57,229 nt of DNA from Haplosporangium gracile (GCA_015499985.1 JAAAUF010000151.1:1-57229), one strand, 5' to 3'. Numbered from the stretch's first letter, positions 32,038 through 45,333 are shown. Made by a program: numbers and translations. Notes: a model not told the origin generated them from the sequence alone.

Positions 32038-32291
32038 GGCGACGTTGTGTGATGGTTGTTGGTTGTAGAAGAAAGGACAATCAATCGCCAACCTTAGTGT
32101 TGAAAGTCCTCCACTCCTCTTCTTCATATACGTCACCGAAATTTTTTGCCACTATTTTTCGCACACAAAGTATTTAACCCTGATCGTTTCTCAAGGGCGA
32201 TGTCTTTTGCTTTTTCTCAACCCGCACACGCATCTCTCTCCAACGGACAAAAGAGCACACGAATCAGGAAGACTAGGACCACAAGACAACA
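32038..32291. promoter_or_regulatory. Bidirectional promoter region SMX3 / TAF8
   Basis: 254 bases between divergent start codons. AAGTATTTAACC near 32168-32180 is a possible TATA-like element for the plus-strand gene. No other element was recognised. Confidence 0.5.
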
Positions 32292-33862
32292 ATGTCGAAC
32301 GTCAACAGCCCCGGAGGCCAGCCTTCAGGACCCAACACTACTACGAACACCAGAGCACGGACACAGAAGACATACACAACGACATCGCAGAGACAACACA
32401 ACCATCCACAACACGCCATGGACAGCGTCACTGCTGAGGCGACGTGCAAGAAGCTCGTCTCAATACTTGCACTCGACGCAGGATTCGAAGGCATCACCAC
32501 CTCTGCACTCGAGTCCCTCACACGCGTCTTTGAAAACTGTAAGCAAGTCAGCCAGCACTAATTCGAAAGCTATCGAATATGAGCGCGATGATTTGTTCCG
32601 ACCAAAGCATCCAAGCAAGGAAGGGGGGCAACAACAACGAAACAGATAGAACCCTAACGATGTACAACAAATGGGATTCAACTGAATAATGAATAGATAC
32701 CCAGCAGATGTACTCCATTGCACACTCATTCGCAGAACTCGCAGGACGGACTCGACCAGACATTTACGACCTCGAACAGGCATTCTCGGATATGAGGCTC
32801 AAGACCAGTGGCCTTGACAGATATATTGAAACTGCCTCACAATCAAGTAAATACAACAACAGCCTCTTTTTTTCTGGAAGCTCTGGTACTCATGTTCTTT
32901 AATGTCTTGGTCAACTGACACGCCCGTATTGTATGTTGGTACTATAGAAACGCCGTTGTTGAGAGGACCATTGCAGGAGATTCTCGCTAAACCAGAACGA
33001 AAAAAGGAAAAGAAGACGCTACTGCTGGACTCGGATATTGAGGATAATTCGGACAGTGATGAGGAAGAGGATGAGAAACCGGGAACTGCCAAAGTCACCG
33101 CTCGCACTATCGTACCAGATCATTTGCCACCCTTTCCCAGCAAACACTCATACAAGCAGACACCTGTAAGTCATTATCTCGACTCTGTTGTTACAATATA
33201 TTACGATTTAACCTTTCATTGTTTCTAATTTTGTTTACTTTGTTTTCCGTTTGAAACAATAGGTGTTTGTGAAGAGACCGACGGATCCACAAAAGATCAG
33301 GGAGCTGAATGCAGAGCAATCACGACTTGTGGAATCTAACTTGAAGAAACTGATGGCGGCCGAGAACAAGGTTGCGATGGCGGCAGCACACAAGGATGGC
33401 TCATCTGTCACAGCAGTATCCACAACAGCAGACTTGCTGTTGGTCAAAGAGGAGCAACAGGAGTCGATCGAGAGTATTGATAGGCGGGCGTTGACGAAAT
33501 TGGAAGCCTTGCCTGTTGTCAACTATGAACAGTCGAAGCGTCAGCAGCAGGTCAGCGCCTCGTCTCATCGAGATAGTGCTGCTGCTGCGACTATTCGGTC
33601 ACACTCTTCGCATGATATACAGGCAGGACATCTGCGTGGAGATTCACATTCGGGCACGGGCGGTGAGGCTATCGCAGGCTCTGGACAAGCTTCAAGTCAG
33701 TTGTCAGGCAAGGCCGAGTGGAGGAATGAGAGGCGGAGATTGCGCAAGGAGCAACTGACGGCGATGGAAGGCATGGAGCACAACTTGACCCACAAGCGGA
33801 TACGACAGGAGAGTGCCCACAGCGGCCGTCTCAAGCTTGTCAGCATGGACGTCGACTCGTGA
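32292..33862 (+). CDS. TAF8: TFIID subunit TAF8
   Basis: Four exons (32292-32538, 32697-32846, 32948-33165, 33263-33862) give 404 residues. TAF8 pairs with TAF10 by a histone fold and joins the TAF2 module of TFIID. The bromodomain-associated histone fold lies at about 42-130: CKKLVSILALDAGFEGITTS, ALESLTRVFENY, SIAHSFAELAGRTRPDIYDL. The TAF8 C-terminal motif lies at about 188-236: DHLPPFPSKHSYKQTPVFVK, then RELNAEQSRLVESNLKKLM, matching the Pro-Phe-Pro ... His-Tyr ... Thr-Pro pattern of human TAF8. An acidic/lysine patch (KKEKKTLLLDSDIEDNSDSD) separates them. The last third is Ser/Gln/Ala-rich with a basic segment WRNERRRLRKEQL. All junction phases fit. Confidence 0.92.
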
Positions 33863-34028
33863 GTTTCATTTGTTTCCAAAATAAAACAACAAGCTTGAAA
33901 GTTGATTTTTGGTTTTTTGGTTTATTGCATAAGCATGAGTAAGGATAGAGGACTAAAAGTACAGGAATCGTAGGAATAAACAGAGGAAATGAAAAGGGAT
34001 ATGCGTCAAAAAAAACATGGGATGGGAT

Positions 34029-37000
34029 CTACACTGCAACAGCAGGGATATGATGCCTCGTCATCTGGTCTTGCTGCTCAACCGTCTGGTGAAGAGGAGA
34101 TCCACCACCATTCTTGGCTCTACGCTTCAACAGCGTGGCCTGGTTCATGTTCAACTCGAACCCAGCCCGACGGCGTCGCGAAGCAGACGAAGAAGTCGAA
34201 CTTGAAGCAATGGTCGACACTGTTGAGTTTGTGCCGATCGCCTTTCCAGATCGTGAGTTAACACTCGACGACATGGTAGAAGTAGCAGAGTACGGGATGG
34301 CCTCGCCAGCCTGCTGCTGCTTCCGCAAGTACTTGTGATGCTTCTCGGCCGCAATCCGCTCCTGTGCACGCTGGTATTCATGCTGCTGTCTCTGCAACTC
34401 AGACATATCTTGTCCAGAGCCACGGCTTTGGATGCTGACATCGCCCATACCGGCAGCAATAACCTCATCCTCGCTCAATCCAGACCCCGAGTGCTCATCC
34501 GACGACATGCTATGATCCTCGTCATACTCGTCCTCATCCTCCTCATTGAGCTGGGTCATAAACGCCTGTCGCTGACGGTGATCGACTGGCTGGAGACCAG
34601 AAGAAGGCTGAGGAGTATGGCGACGTCGAGATTCCTCCTCCATTCGGTGGACGGCATTCGAGACATCAAAGACCTCCTTGAGACCGATACCAGGCGAGAG
34701 TGGGTTCTCGGCACGACGCTTGTAAGGCGTACGTGGGGCACCATAATCCGGTGTCATCGCGGCCACATTGGCCAAGACCTTGTTGCCCCCAAAGGCGGTA
34801 GTGAAGGTGGGGGAGACGACTGTGATCTCGGGGGCGGCGCTGCTGAGAACATCTTCCATCTTTCCGGGGACGACCTGTCCGCCGGCCTTGATCCAAGGGT
34901 GGGCCAAGAACTGATCGATAGTGTAGCGTTCGTTGGGGTCAACACAGAGCAAGTGTGTAATAAGGTCCTTGACTATTTTGTCAATACATATGAAAAAGAA
35001 TGCGTGAGAACAAATAACGAAATGAGATGCAGAGAGGCACGAGGCGCAGGGAAAGAGAGATAAGGGCATGGTACCGTACCTTCGTAAGAAATCTCATCCC
35101 ACCAAGGGCTCAAGAAAGTATACTGTCCACGAGCGACCTTCTCCGTCAATGCCTGGATGCTCTCGTCATAAAAGGGAGGGAACCCACAAAGGAGAGTATA
35201 GAGAACACAACCCATGGCCCACATGTCGACAGACTTGGAATACCGCTCATCCTTGACAATCTCAGGAGCCGTGTATCCGACCGTTCCGCAGGGCGTCATT
35301 GTTTGCTCATCCCACACAACCTTGGACAATCCGAAATCAGCAATCTTAACACGACCGATTCCACCACCGCCAATGCCAGGCTGAAAGATGCCCTCGTCCT
35401 CCTTGTCCTCCTCGTCACTAGGCTTAAATCCAGGTGGGGAAGGGATGATGGGGATGGATTCGAACAAGATGTTCTCTGGTTTGATATCACGATGAATGAC
35501 GCCCTTCTCCTCATGCAGGTACCGGATCGCTTGAGCAACCTGGACAATGACATGGCGGGTCAGCTCCTCTGAGAAATAGGTCAACTTGACAATACGATGG
35601 AAGAGTTCGCCTCCTGGTGCCAGTTCTAGGACCAAGAAGTAGTGCTCCTCCGACTCTGAAAATTCGTGGAGCTCGACGATTCCTGGATGCCTGAGCTGGC
35701 GCATGATCTGGACCTCTTTCAAGATATTGGCACGCTATGTTGATGTTGTTGTTTTTGAGCGCAATAAGGAAAGAGTCGTCAGTCCAATTGATCACCAACA
35801 AGAACAGCAGTGGATGGTGCTGGGTCAAAAAAATAAGAATGGTTGTTTACCTCGGTCATACGGGGCTTCTTCTTCATGTCACGATGCAAGTGCTTGTCCT
35901 ATCAAAAAAAAAAAAAGGGTTGCATGGTGCGTGAGAACGAATGGTTTGACTGAATTAGCCCCCTATTGTCCTACAAGAGATGATGAGTACAACTAAAGAC
36001 GTACCTGTTGGATGTTCATATCAAACTTGCGGACCACCTTGACGGCGACAAGACGATCGTTCTTAATGTCATATGCCTTGTACACATTACTGAATGCTCC
36101 GCTAGAAATGGTGTGAGAGAGTAGGAAGCATTGGTTAGTGTTTTTTTTTCTTTAGCATTGGCGTGAAGCCAATCCTTTCCTCCACGTTGAATAACAAAGC
36201 AGCCCCCTCAATTGGTTACTCCATCCATCCCTCCTGGAAAGAGTATGTGTTCCTTTTTTGTTTGCTGCAACGTTTTTTTTTTCTTGTGTTCACATCATCA
36301 ATGATGAATTTGTATGAACACACAACGATAGTTTTTTTTTTTTTGGTAAAAAAGGGAGAGGGACAGGCAGCAAACAATAACAACAAGCGCGGATCGAAAT
36401 ACCAATGACATGGGTTAAAACACACGATAAAAGAAAAGGTACAAGAAACGAGGAGGAAGATGGGTTCGTTCTTTCTTGTTTGGTTGAGAGCGTTCGTTTT
36501 TTGACACGAGAGGAGAAGGAAGAAGCGGAGTGGGACAACGCAACACTCAGACTCCAGGATGGAAAAAAAGAAGGACAGAAGGTTTATCGAATTAACGATG
36601 ATGAAATCCTTTCGTCACCGACATCTTCTTTTTCATTCAAGGGACGACACCTCCAAGAACGCTGTTGAGCGAAAGGGAAGGGGGAGGAGTGCAAAGGGGA
36701 AAAGGAGCAAAAAGATGGATGGAGATGGATGGATGGCCCAAGCAACGAGAATATTCTTTTTCAATTGGATTACACTCTTCACTCCTCCCTTTGAACAACC
36801 AACCTCAGTGAGGATAAAGAAGTAAGAAGTTAACATTAAACGAAATATGACACCTACTCGCCCATTTTTTCGAGGAGTTTGTACTGCTCCAGACCCGGGA
36901 GGACGGGGAGCTTGTTACGCTGTTGGTTCTCCTCGGCAATCATCCTCGATGCAGCCTCAGTATTGTTGTTGTGACCATAGCTACCATTATGCGCCTGCTG

Positions 37001-37420
37001 CTGTTGCTGCTGCTGTTGCTGTTGTTGGCGTTGTTGTTGTTGCTCGCGCTGCTTCTGTGACTGAGTGTTAATGAGGTCGTCGTGGTTGTGAGTTGTCGCA
37101 GTAAAGTGCTGGACCGAAGAAGCAGCAACGTCGTCATGGCTGCAGTTGTGGTGCCTATCGGTACCATTGCTGGCAACCACTGGTGCAGCTGCGCATGTAG
37201 GCGAGGCAGTTCTTGAAGAAGACTGGGTCATTTTGGTTGTTGCCTTTGAGAAAGAAGAAATGGGGTTATGAGAGTGGGATCGAAGAGAGTGTGAAGGGGA
37301 ATTGGATTGGGAACTGAGGGCGGTTCCCGAGTCGTGGGTGTGGTGGTGGTTGAGTGCGCTCTTTTGTTTCTTATGGCCGTGTCGAATAAAGTTCTTCAGA
37401 GTAGCAAAGATAGGAGCCAT
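34029..37420 (-). CDS. srk1: Ser/Thr kinase of the Srk1/Rck2 (MAPK-activated, CaMK-like) family
   Basis: Five exons (37420-36858, 36101-36005, 35898-35851, 35734-35080, 34972-34029) give 768 residues. Kinase landmarks: glycine loop MGDGAFSNV at 186-194, catalytic lysine VAVK (209), VIHRDIKPENILF (Asp about 319), IADFGLSKVV (Asp about 369), CGTVGYTAPEIVKDERYSKS and GFPPFYDESIQALT. A family-specific insert between the catalytic and DFG loops (DEEDKEDEGIFQPGIGGGGI) is characteristic of fission yeast Srk1 and budding yeast Rck2, substrates of the stress MAPK Sty1/Hog1. The N-terminal 185 residues are disordered with a Gln tract. The C-terminal tail has Ser/Thr-Pro sites (VVSPTF, NPLSPG) and a basic SSASRRRRAGF. 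Stress-MAPK control is inferred from family membership. Confidence 0.93.
36996..37043. repeat. Poly-glutamine coding repeat (CAG/CAA) in the kinase N-terminus
   Basis: Mixed CAG/CAA codons on the minus strand encode about 15 glutamines with one Arg interruption, in the disordered region before the kinase domain. Confidence 0.85.
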
Positions 37421-39767
37421 ACTAGTTTGAGAAGGGGATAATGGGGTGGTGGTAGTTGTACAGATCGAACACTGCTATTGTTGTTATTTTGTTGAAGAAC
37501 AATAACGTGGGATGTGGAGACTAATAAAGAGACGATACAGAAAAAAGGAAGAAGAGGAGAAGAGAGAAGGGAGAGAGAGGAAGAAGAAGAAGAAGAGGAA
37601 GAGAGAGATAGAGAGGGATAAAAAAGAAATACTTTATTCACGGCGGTGGTTGTTGTCGTTATGAGAGGCGTATGAGAGTGCGGAGATGGAGCTCTGTGCT
37701 GTAATGAATGGCTGAGCCTGGTATTGAGCGGAGGCGCTGAGAGAGAAAAAAGAAGGTTCCGCCGCATGTCATACAGGATGACGCCGTCGTTATTCATGAA
37801 ATACCCTTCGAAATGGTATCAACCCCCAATACCCAAACATACTGTTGCATTGTAGCACTGTCGCAGTGTTGCATGTCGATATACCTCTCACAGACTTACA
37901 GGCAATCAGACGACCATCATCTTCTTTACCATCATCATCATCACCACCACTACCGCCAGTCTATCATCATCATTGCCCATAGTCGATGTAGTTATGGACA
38001 CCATGTCAACTGAACTCATTACTGGCACTACTACGTCCAGAAAGGCTTAAAAATCAACAATCTCATAGTGCATCCCTTTTTTTTTCTTTGTGTTCCCACC
38101 AGCGGGGAAATCCTTGGAAAACATAATGACAGCAGCCGCTTGTCATCGTTATGGCAGTCATGTCATCGTTTTCCTCATTCTCTCTAACTCTGGATATCCA
38201 GCCAGACAGCATCAGACTTAACGTATGTCTTATGCCATGCGGTCATCGCTCTAACCTAACCTTCACTTCATTGAAAATGCTCAACAAATACTCTATTCAC
38301 GCTTGGGTTGGCCTTTCGGGCATTCTATGAGATAGTAAGCTCTGTTGACGAGGAAAGGATCGCGTTTCTCTGCTCACTGTACCTTTCTCCCGTTCGTTTC
38401 TGATCTTCTACCATCCGGTCTCTTTCATATCTCAGCTCTCATTCTTTTCTTTTCTCTTTCGCCGCTGCGGCTGCTGCAAAAGTCCATTTGCTCGAATGTC
38501 CCGTCCTAGATGCTGTCGAACATGGCCTCTCTCATATGCCATATGTGTGTGCAAAGGATCATCATCGAGTGAGATTCGTCAACCAGCGCGGATCCAGAAT
38601 GGACAGGCTAAATGACTCTAATTAAAGGAAGTGCGTAGGTAGCCGCAGGTTGTAAGCTGCAACGAAAGAGGGATAAAGGCGATATTGAGAAACATCAAGG
38701 ATGCAAAAAGAAGAAGGTAGTGAAAAGAAAAGAGTAAGCGAACAACATGTGCGAACTGTTTTTGATCCGAAATGGCTTGGCATAACAGGCAAGAAATAAA
38801 AATAAAAGAGTGAGGCCAAGTTAGGGGAAACAACAAAGTTGTTTGGAATTGCAACCCGATGCCATGAGCAAGAGCGGAAAGAAGGACAGAAAGCAAAAGG
38901 GTGTTCCTGGGGTTCGGGTTACTTTTTGGCTGCTACCACTTCTCATAGAATAAGGTTTTCTTCAGCAGTGGAGAATGCGAGGGTTCAGACAAGTACAGTT
39001 CTTTCTCCAGTTGAATAAATGAAAAGATAGAGAGAGAAGAACGAGAATGCCGTAAAGCGAGAGGCAAAGGAAGGACGCCTGAGTGGATTCAAACCTTCCC
39101 GGCAGACGACAAGCTGGTGGAAGGAGGGGGCTAGCCATCTTCACATGGAGCTTGTGCGAATGGGTTTTGTTTATTGCTGTCTGTTCGACAAATTTTTGTC
39201 CTGCTCTGTGCACTGCTAAAGTAAACACGCCCCTCTTGACATTTATTTTATGCTGTCTCTCTTTTTTGCTTCGTTTTTTTCGATCAATCTAATGCTCAGT
39301 TAATACGACGAGGACACACTCTCGACAGACGTACTTGAATGCCAAGGGAATAGATGCACAGTACGATCAACGGGGGGGGAGAAAGGAGAGAGAAAGAGAG
39401 AGACGAACAAGGAAGAGTGAAACTGAGGGTGAGAAAAAGAAAGAAAGAAGCACGAATTGGTTCCATGGGTCGGCCCATGGCTGTCAATAGGGAAGGAAGG
39501 AAGAGAATGCCCCGGTCGTCAGGCAGGGCAGGTGGGATGAGTAAGAGGTAGCCAAGAAAGAGACACTTCTTCTCTATATTAGCGGGAAGCGAACTCGTTC
39601 TTTGCCCCAATGGACAGTGAAAAAGGGACAATAGGGAAAGTGAGGAGCCGAAACCTTGATTTTATTGATGAGTGGCTGGTGGTCAGGAACAGCGCAACCA
39701 TCAGCTATTTAAGGAAAAGCGCGCCCGCTCTCACTTTCCTGTTTCTATTCTTCACCCCCATCGAAAA
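37421..39767. other. Divergent intergenic interval, kinase and acyl-CoA oxidase 5' regions
   Basis: 2.3 kb with no supportable gene. Purine-rich tracts at about 37550-37625 and 39380-39450, a CAT-rich tract near 37930-37970, and otherwise mixed sequence. Short open frames have no domain and poor composition. Confidence 0.5.
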
Positions 39768-39775
39768 TATAAAAG
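39768..39775 (+). promoter_or_regulatory. TATA box of the acyl-CoA oxidase gene
   Basis: TATAAAAG, 138 bases upstream of the start codon and followed by a CT-rich leader, a common layout for inducible fungal genes. Confidence 0.6.
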
Positions 39776-39912
39776 ACGGCCAGCATCCTTCGTCTTCATT
39801 CACCTCTTTTCTCATTCCATCTCTCATCCAACACTCTCCCATCCGGTCAACTCCTTTCCTTTCCTTCTCCCTCGACAATCAAATACCGGCAGATCAAATA
39901 ATTTATCAAACA

Positions 39913-42473
39913 ATGTCAGAGTCTACCGCTGCTTCTCAACGTCTGGCCTTCTTCCAGAACCAGCTCCAGAACGCCCCCTGCGCCGCCGAGGAACCCAAGA
40001 TCAAGACGTGCGTTCACGCCAGAGCATCCTCTCTCGAGGAAAATCTTACTGTTCCCAGGTTCACTCATCAAAGAGACTTGCAGTTTGCTAACACTCCCTA
40101 TGTATATTTTTCCTTCGATTCAATAGTACGATGGAATCCATGGCCGAGGAGAGACAGAAGGCGACCTTTGATGTCAGGGAAATGACTTACTTCTTGGACG
40201 GCGGCGAGAAGTTCACCAAGGTAAGACATTACCTCTTTATCTAATTCCCCCAACCCACGTCAGGTCAAAAAAGCTGACTGTGAAAAAATTGAGCCGAGTG
40301 AGCTGTGCGTGTAGGGAGTTTGAGAACAAGCTGGACCATGGCGAATCACTCACTATCCATCATGGATACATATTTTTTACTGGTGACTATTCACTAGATC
40401 CGTGAAAAGTTCATGATGGAGCTCGAGCGCGATCCCACCTTCCGCATGTACGATATGTACGATGTCACCAAAGACCAGATTCGCGAGCGCACCATGGAGA
40501 AGGTAATTTACTTTGTTACTTTTTGTTATCTTTTTTTTTTGTCACTTTAAGCCCATGTGGAACAAATTGTTAACGACCTTCATTCCCACTCATATTCCCC
40601 GTTGGCCGACACAACATAACAGTTCCGCACAATTGTCCACTATGTCTCGGCGGAGCCCGTTCCTATCTTCACCATGCGTATGCAGACCATCTCCCTCATC
40701 GACCCCGGCTTCTGGACCCGGTTCGGTGTCCACTACGGTCTCTTCTTTGGCGCCCTCCGTGGATCCGCCACCTCTGCCCAGTTCTCTCACTGGGTCTCCA
40801 AGGGTGCTTTGGCTCTTAACGGGATGGTCGGATGCTTCGCCATGACCGAGTTGGGTCACGGTTCCAACGTCGCTGGACTCGAGACCACCGCCACCTTTGA
40901 CGAGGCCTCGGATCAATTCATTATCCATACTCCTACCATTACCGCTACCAAGTGGTGGATCGGAGGTGCTGCCCATACCGCCACCCACACCGTCGCCTTT
41001 GCCCAGCTCATTGTTCGCGGTAAGCGTTACGGAACAAAGTCGTTTGTCGTCCAGCTCCGTGACACCCACACCTACAAGCTCATGCCCGGTGTTAACATTG
41101 GTGATATCGGAAAGAAGATGGGTCGTGACGGTATCGACAACGGATGGATCCAATTCACCAACGTCCGCATCCCCCGCACCAACATGTTGATGAAGCATAC
41201 CAAGGTTTCCCGCGCCGGTGAGGTCAAGGAGCCCCCTATGGCCCAGTTGACCTACGGTGCCTTGATCCAGGGTCGTGTCGCCATGGTTGTCGACTCTGGC
41301 AATATTGCCAAGAAGGCCGTCACTATCGCTGGTCGTTATGCTGCTGTCCGTCGCCAATTCTCGTCCAACCCCCACGATGTCCAGGAAACCAAGCTGATCG
41401 ACTATGCCATTCACCAGTACCGTCTCATGCCCCTCTTGGCCCAGGCCTACGCCTTCCACTTCACCGGAGTCGAGACCAACAAATTGTACGACGATCTCAT
41501 GGACAAGCTGGAATCTACTCAGCCTGGCGACGAGACCATGGGCGAAGTCATTGATACTCTCAAGGAGACCCACGCCACCTCTGCCGGTTTGAAGGCCTTC
41601 TGCACCTGGTCTACCTTGAACGCCATCGAGGCATGTCGCCAGACTTTGGGAGGTCACGGTTACTCTGCTTACACTGGATTGGCCACCACTTACAACGACT
41701 TTGCTGTCCACTGTACCTGGGAGGGAGACAATACCATCTTGACTCTCCAGTCTGGACGTTACCTCGTCAGCTGTTATCGCGAGGCACTTGCTGGCAAGTC
41801 CCAGCCCGAGGGAGTCAGCTACCTCAACCATCTCGACACTCTCCTCAACCTCGGATGCGGTGTCAAGACCAACGAGGAGATCTTGAACTTTGATGTCATT
41901 CAGGAGGCCTGGGGTGTTGTTACTGCCAACGTTGTCAAGAAGGCTGGTGATGATTTTGAGGTCTCGTTGAAGGCTGGCATGAGCCCTGAGGCTGCCTATG
42001 AGGAGTGCTCCCAGGCCCGTCTTGCCGCGGCCAAGATCCACTCTTATGGCTACATCTTCCGCCGCTTTGCCCAGGCTGTCAAGAGCGCGCCCGAAAAGTT
42101 ACAGCCTGTCCTGACCAAGCTCTGCCTGCTCTATGGTCTGTACTCGATCGAGCAGAACGCTGGTTTCTTCCTCCAGTACCGTTACTTCACCCCCTCGCAG
42201 ATGGACTATGTCCGTGGTCAGGTCAATGTTTTCTGTCGCGAGGTTCGCCAGGAGTACATTCCCTTGATCGATGCCTTCAACTACTCGGACTACATGATCA
42301 ACTCGCCTCTGGGAGTCTATGACGGAAACATTTACGAGAAGTATTTTGACCAGGTCAAGAGACAGAACCCTGTCGGCGGCGAGCATCCTTACCTTCCCTT
42401 GATCCAGTCCCTTCTCCGCCGCAACATTGAGGATGATGAGCCTCTTGAGGACGATGATGAGGATGACGAGTAG
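39913..42473 (+). CDS. POX1: Acyl-CoA oxidase (peroxisomal beta-oxidation)
   Basis: Four exons (39913-40007, 40127-40220, 40398-40502, 40623-42473) give 714 residues. The flavoenzyme oxidises acyl-CoA to trans-2-enoyl-CoA, making hydrogen peroxide, the first step of fungal peroxisomal beta-oxidation. Family features: PGFWTRFGVHYGLFFGALRG, GCFAMTELGHGSNVAGLETT, the KWWIGGAAHTATH FAD/substrate region, MGRDGIDNGWIQFTNVRIPR, GGHGYSAYTGL and HCTWEGDNTIL containing the catalytic Glu (about 465). The C-terminus ends in the acidic tail EPLEDDDEDDE with no SKL-type PTS1. Budding yeast Pox1 also lacks PTS1 and uses a non-canonical Pex5 route, so peroxisomal import remains likely. No N-terminal PTS2 was seen. 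Confidence 0.95.
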
Positions 42474-42889
42474 AGTTATAGATTCTTGAACTATCAGCCA
42501 TAGAACCCTCCATACCTCTTTTTTTACCCATGTAATATACCATTGAATGTTTATCTAAAGCTTTTACTTGCAAGATGCAACCAGAGAGCTTTCTTGTCGG
42601 TTCATCAGGGGCTCAGCAACCCCAGCTCTTGACGCGCTCTTTCAAATGTTGAGCCGACTGAACAACCAAACAAAAAAAACCTTCTTTGATTCACAACGAG
42701 AGCAAATTTGGTCATGTGATGAAACACCTTGGGCGTTTGCTGCACGCCTCTTTCTTTCCTTGCTTCTGTGTCTGCTCCACCTTTCCTCTCCTCTCCTCTT
42801 CTCTCCTCTCCCTTCTTTTCTATCACCTCTCCCTTCTCCTTATCTTCATCCGACAAGAGTAGGCAACAACAAACATACACGACAAAGCG
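42474..42889. other. Intergenic between acyl-CoA oxidase and the TMEM115-like gene
   Basis: 416 bases; oxidase 3' flank then a CT-rich promoter/leader (about 42780-42840). No coding exon. Confidence 0.55.
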
Positions 42890-44984
42890 ATGCCGTCTGC
42901 GCCTCCTAACTGGAAGGCGACATTCAGTAATGTGCCACCGTTAACAAAGTCCGTCTCGACCGCCATGACCATCATGACCGCCCTGGGGTTCTTGGTCCGC
43001 GTCAGAGACTTACTCATCCAGACCCAAACCGGCGACGGCGACACCGATAATGGCAACAGCGGCAGTGTACTGGTTCCTAGTTCTGAGACCAGTTTCTTAC
43101 CCTTGGTCGCTCTGGTTCCTGTCTCGTATGTGATTGTGATAGGCATAAAAAAGATTTTAATTGGAACCTTTGTTTTCGGTAAGCAAGTGAAGGAAAAGTT
43201 TACTCATCTGAAGAACGACATTCCACTTTTTATTTGTTGTTGTTGTTGACGTTTGTTTCGTAGGGCTCCGTTCCAGTTCTGGACATTTGCGACTGCGTCC
43301 TTCTTTGAGCGCAACATCCTCATGGTAAGTCCACAGTACCACATTATATCGTACCCCAAGCACAGACACGACTACATGGAGCAAAAAAACCTAACCCAGA
43401 TGACCAATTTGTAATGTGTGTGATATGACACGAAAAAACAGTACGCGATCAACACGTTTATTCTTCTTGGATGCGGCAAATATCTGGAGCGCGCATGGGG
43501 ATCACGCGAACTGTTCAAGTATCTGAGCATCACCAGTGTCGGCACCATGCTCGGGATCTATTTCACTTGTCTGTTTGAGTATATTGTTCGCAGTAATGAT
43601 GGTCTCCTGTAAGTTCATTTTTTGTGCTGCAAACTGCTACGCACGTACTCTTGTTTTATTTTCGAAATAGCATGCGCCATGTGTCAAATAGCAATATTGG
43701 ACAATCTGAAAGCTGGGATTTTCCGGAAGAAAGTCGGCAACGAACATGCATCCTTTTGCTCACGCGCGTTTTCTAATGCTTAAATAGATACGATACACAG
43801 GCTTACGGGTTGACAGGAGTTATTGCAGGATTCTTAATTGGATTCAAACAGCTCGTGCCTGAGCATCTCGTTACTCTTTGGGGCGTCTTTTCTATCCGCG
43901 TCAAAGTGAGTCTCTTTGCCGTCACCTTCTTAATGTCGTCTTGACGGGGCAGTTACGCGCATCCTGACTTGAGAACTGACATACAGTTTCTGTTAACTTT
44001 TTATTAATTTTTAGTCCCTGCCGCTGTTGTTCGCGATCGTGATGTTTTTGGGCGCGTTTGTCACGCACACACAAATTGAACTTTTAATGGCGATGTACGG
44101 TCTTTTCATCTCATGGATTTATACTCGCTTTTTGAAAGTCCAGGATGGCATCCGCGGAGACCGCAGCGAAACCTTTTCCTTTGCCTCCTTCTTCCCAGAG
44201 TTCATCCAGTACGCATCTCTTTCTTTTGTCCGCGCAGTTCGAGGATATACTTATGGATCCAATGGAAAACCTATTTTCTCCCGCAGTGTGACAAGACTGG
44301 AATACTCACTCCTCGCCTTATGTATTATCAACTAATGTATTTTAGGCCACCGGTGAAGGTAGTGTCAAACTTTTTCTTTAGGATCTTGGTCAAGCTGCAT
44401 ATCTGCTCACCAATGGGATACGGCGGCAGTTTCCAGTACGACCTCGAGAACCCACAGATGGCTGGCATGGGCCACACATTCACTCGACCAGGAAGTCTCC
44501 GCGCCGAAGCCGAGCGCCGGAGGTAAGTTTCATTTGCTCGGTTATCAAGGCAACGAGAAACATGGCTCGTATTCATATTGATCCTTGACTTGGACATCTT
44601 GGGGAAACTAACTGACACTTGTGGTTTATTATTATTATTTTTTCCTTGGCTGTTGCATGAAAAAATAGAGCGTTGGCGTTGAAGGCGTTAGACATGAGAC
44701 TGCATGCGGCATCGGGTGGTGGTCTGTCGGCATTATCGAATATTGGACGATCAAATACAGCAGGAAGAGAAGGCGTATCAGGAAATGTGCCAAGGGTGTC
44801 GTTGTTGTCATTGTCGGCTGAGCCACTACCGACTGGAGGGTCTGATGGCTCTGATGATGAGCATGAGGTGTTATTTGAGAGCGCAGCGTTGGATGTGAAT
44901 AGCAACAGCGAGGTCTCGTCCAAATCTTCTGCACAGACGAAACGACAATCTGATGGTGTGAAAGATGAAAAAGAAAAACAATAA
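42890..44984 (+). CDS. TMEM115-family rhomboid-like membrane protein
   Basis: Seven exons (42890-43125, 43264-43324, 43442-43608, 43788-43905, 44015-44208, 44346-44522, 44669-44984) give 422 residues. The family (human TMEM115, yeast YOL107W) is a Golgi/early secretory multispanning protein with a rhomboid-like fold and no serine-histidine dyad; TMEM115 is linked to retrograde Golgi-ER traffic. Seen: APFQFWTFATASFFERNILM, AINTFILLGCGKYLERAWGS, several hydrophobic spans between about 25 and 240, TRFLKVQDGIRGDRSETFSF and FASFFPEFIQPPVKVVSN. A soluble, Ser-rich acidic C-terminus of about 150 residues follows (PMGYGGSFQYDLENPQ). No signal peptide; the first span acts as anchor. All junction phases fit. 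Confidence 0.9.
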
Positions 44985-45333
44985 CTATAACGCCGCATTA
45001 ATAAAAAATAAAAAAAAAAAGGGAGGGGGAAGGGATGGGTATCGTTAATTACACGATAAATATTAGCATTTACACAGAGAGCTATCCTGCGGAGATAATC
45101 ATTGGAGCGAATCATTTGCAGAGCGATGAAACATACAGTTGTGGACAGTGTCAGGACGGAAAGAAAAACAAATTTTTTTGATGAAGAATTAGAGAACTAC
45201 TTTACACTACTTAGGGTACAAACAAGGGTTATTAACTCATCAAGAACAAAGAGAGGTATTTTTTGGTAACTTAAAAAAAAAAGAGAAAAGAAAGTAATAC
45301 AAAAAAAGCAACAAAAGTGTGTAGGAAAGCTGT
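44985..45333. other. Convergent spacer
   Basis: 349 bases between the TMEM115-like and C2H2-protein stop codons. AATAAAAAATAAAA at about 44998-45012 is a plausible polyadenylation region for the plus-strand gene. No coding exon. Confidence 0.6.

Noticed and set aside
32146..32649. Alternative plus-strand frame of 167 codons overlapping TAF8 exon 1
   Set aside because: The histone-fold frame starting at 32292 has clear TAF8 homology and correct splice phases; the other frame is Ser/Arg/Thr noise.
40590..42041. 483-codon minus-strand open frame
   Set aside because: Antisense shadow of the acyl-CoA oxidase exon, produced by strong codon bias.
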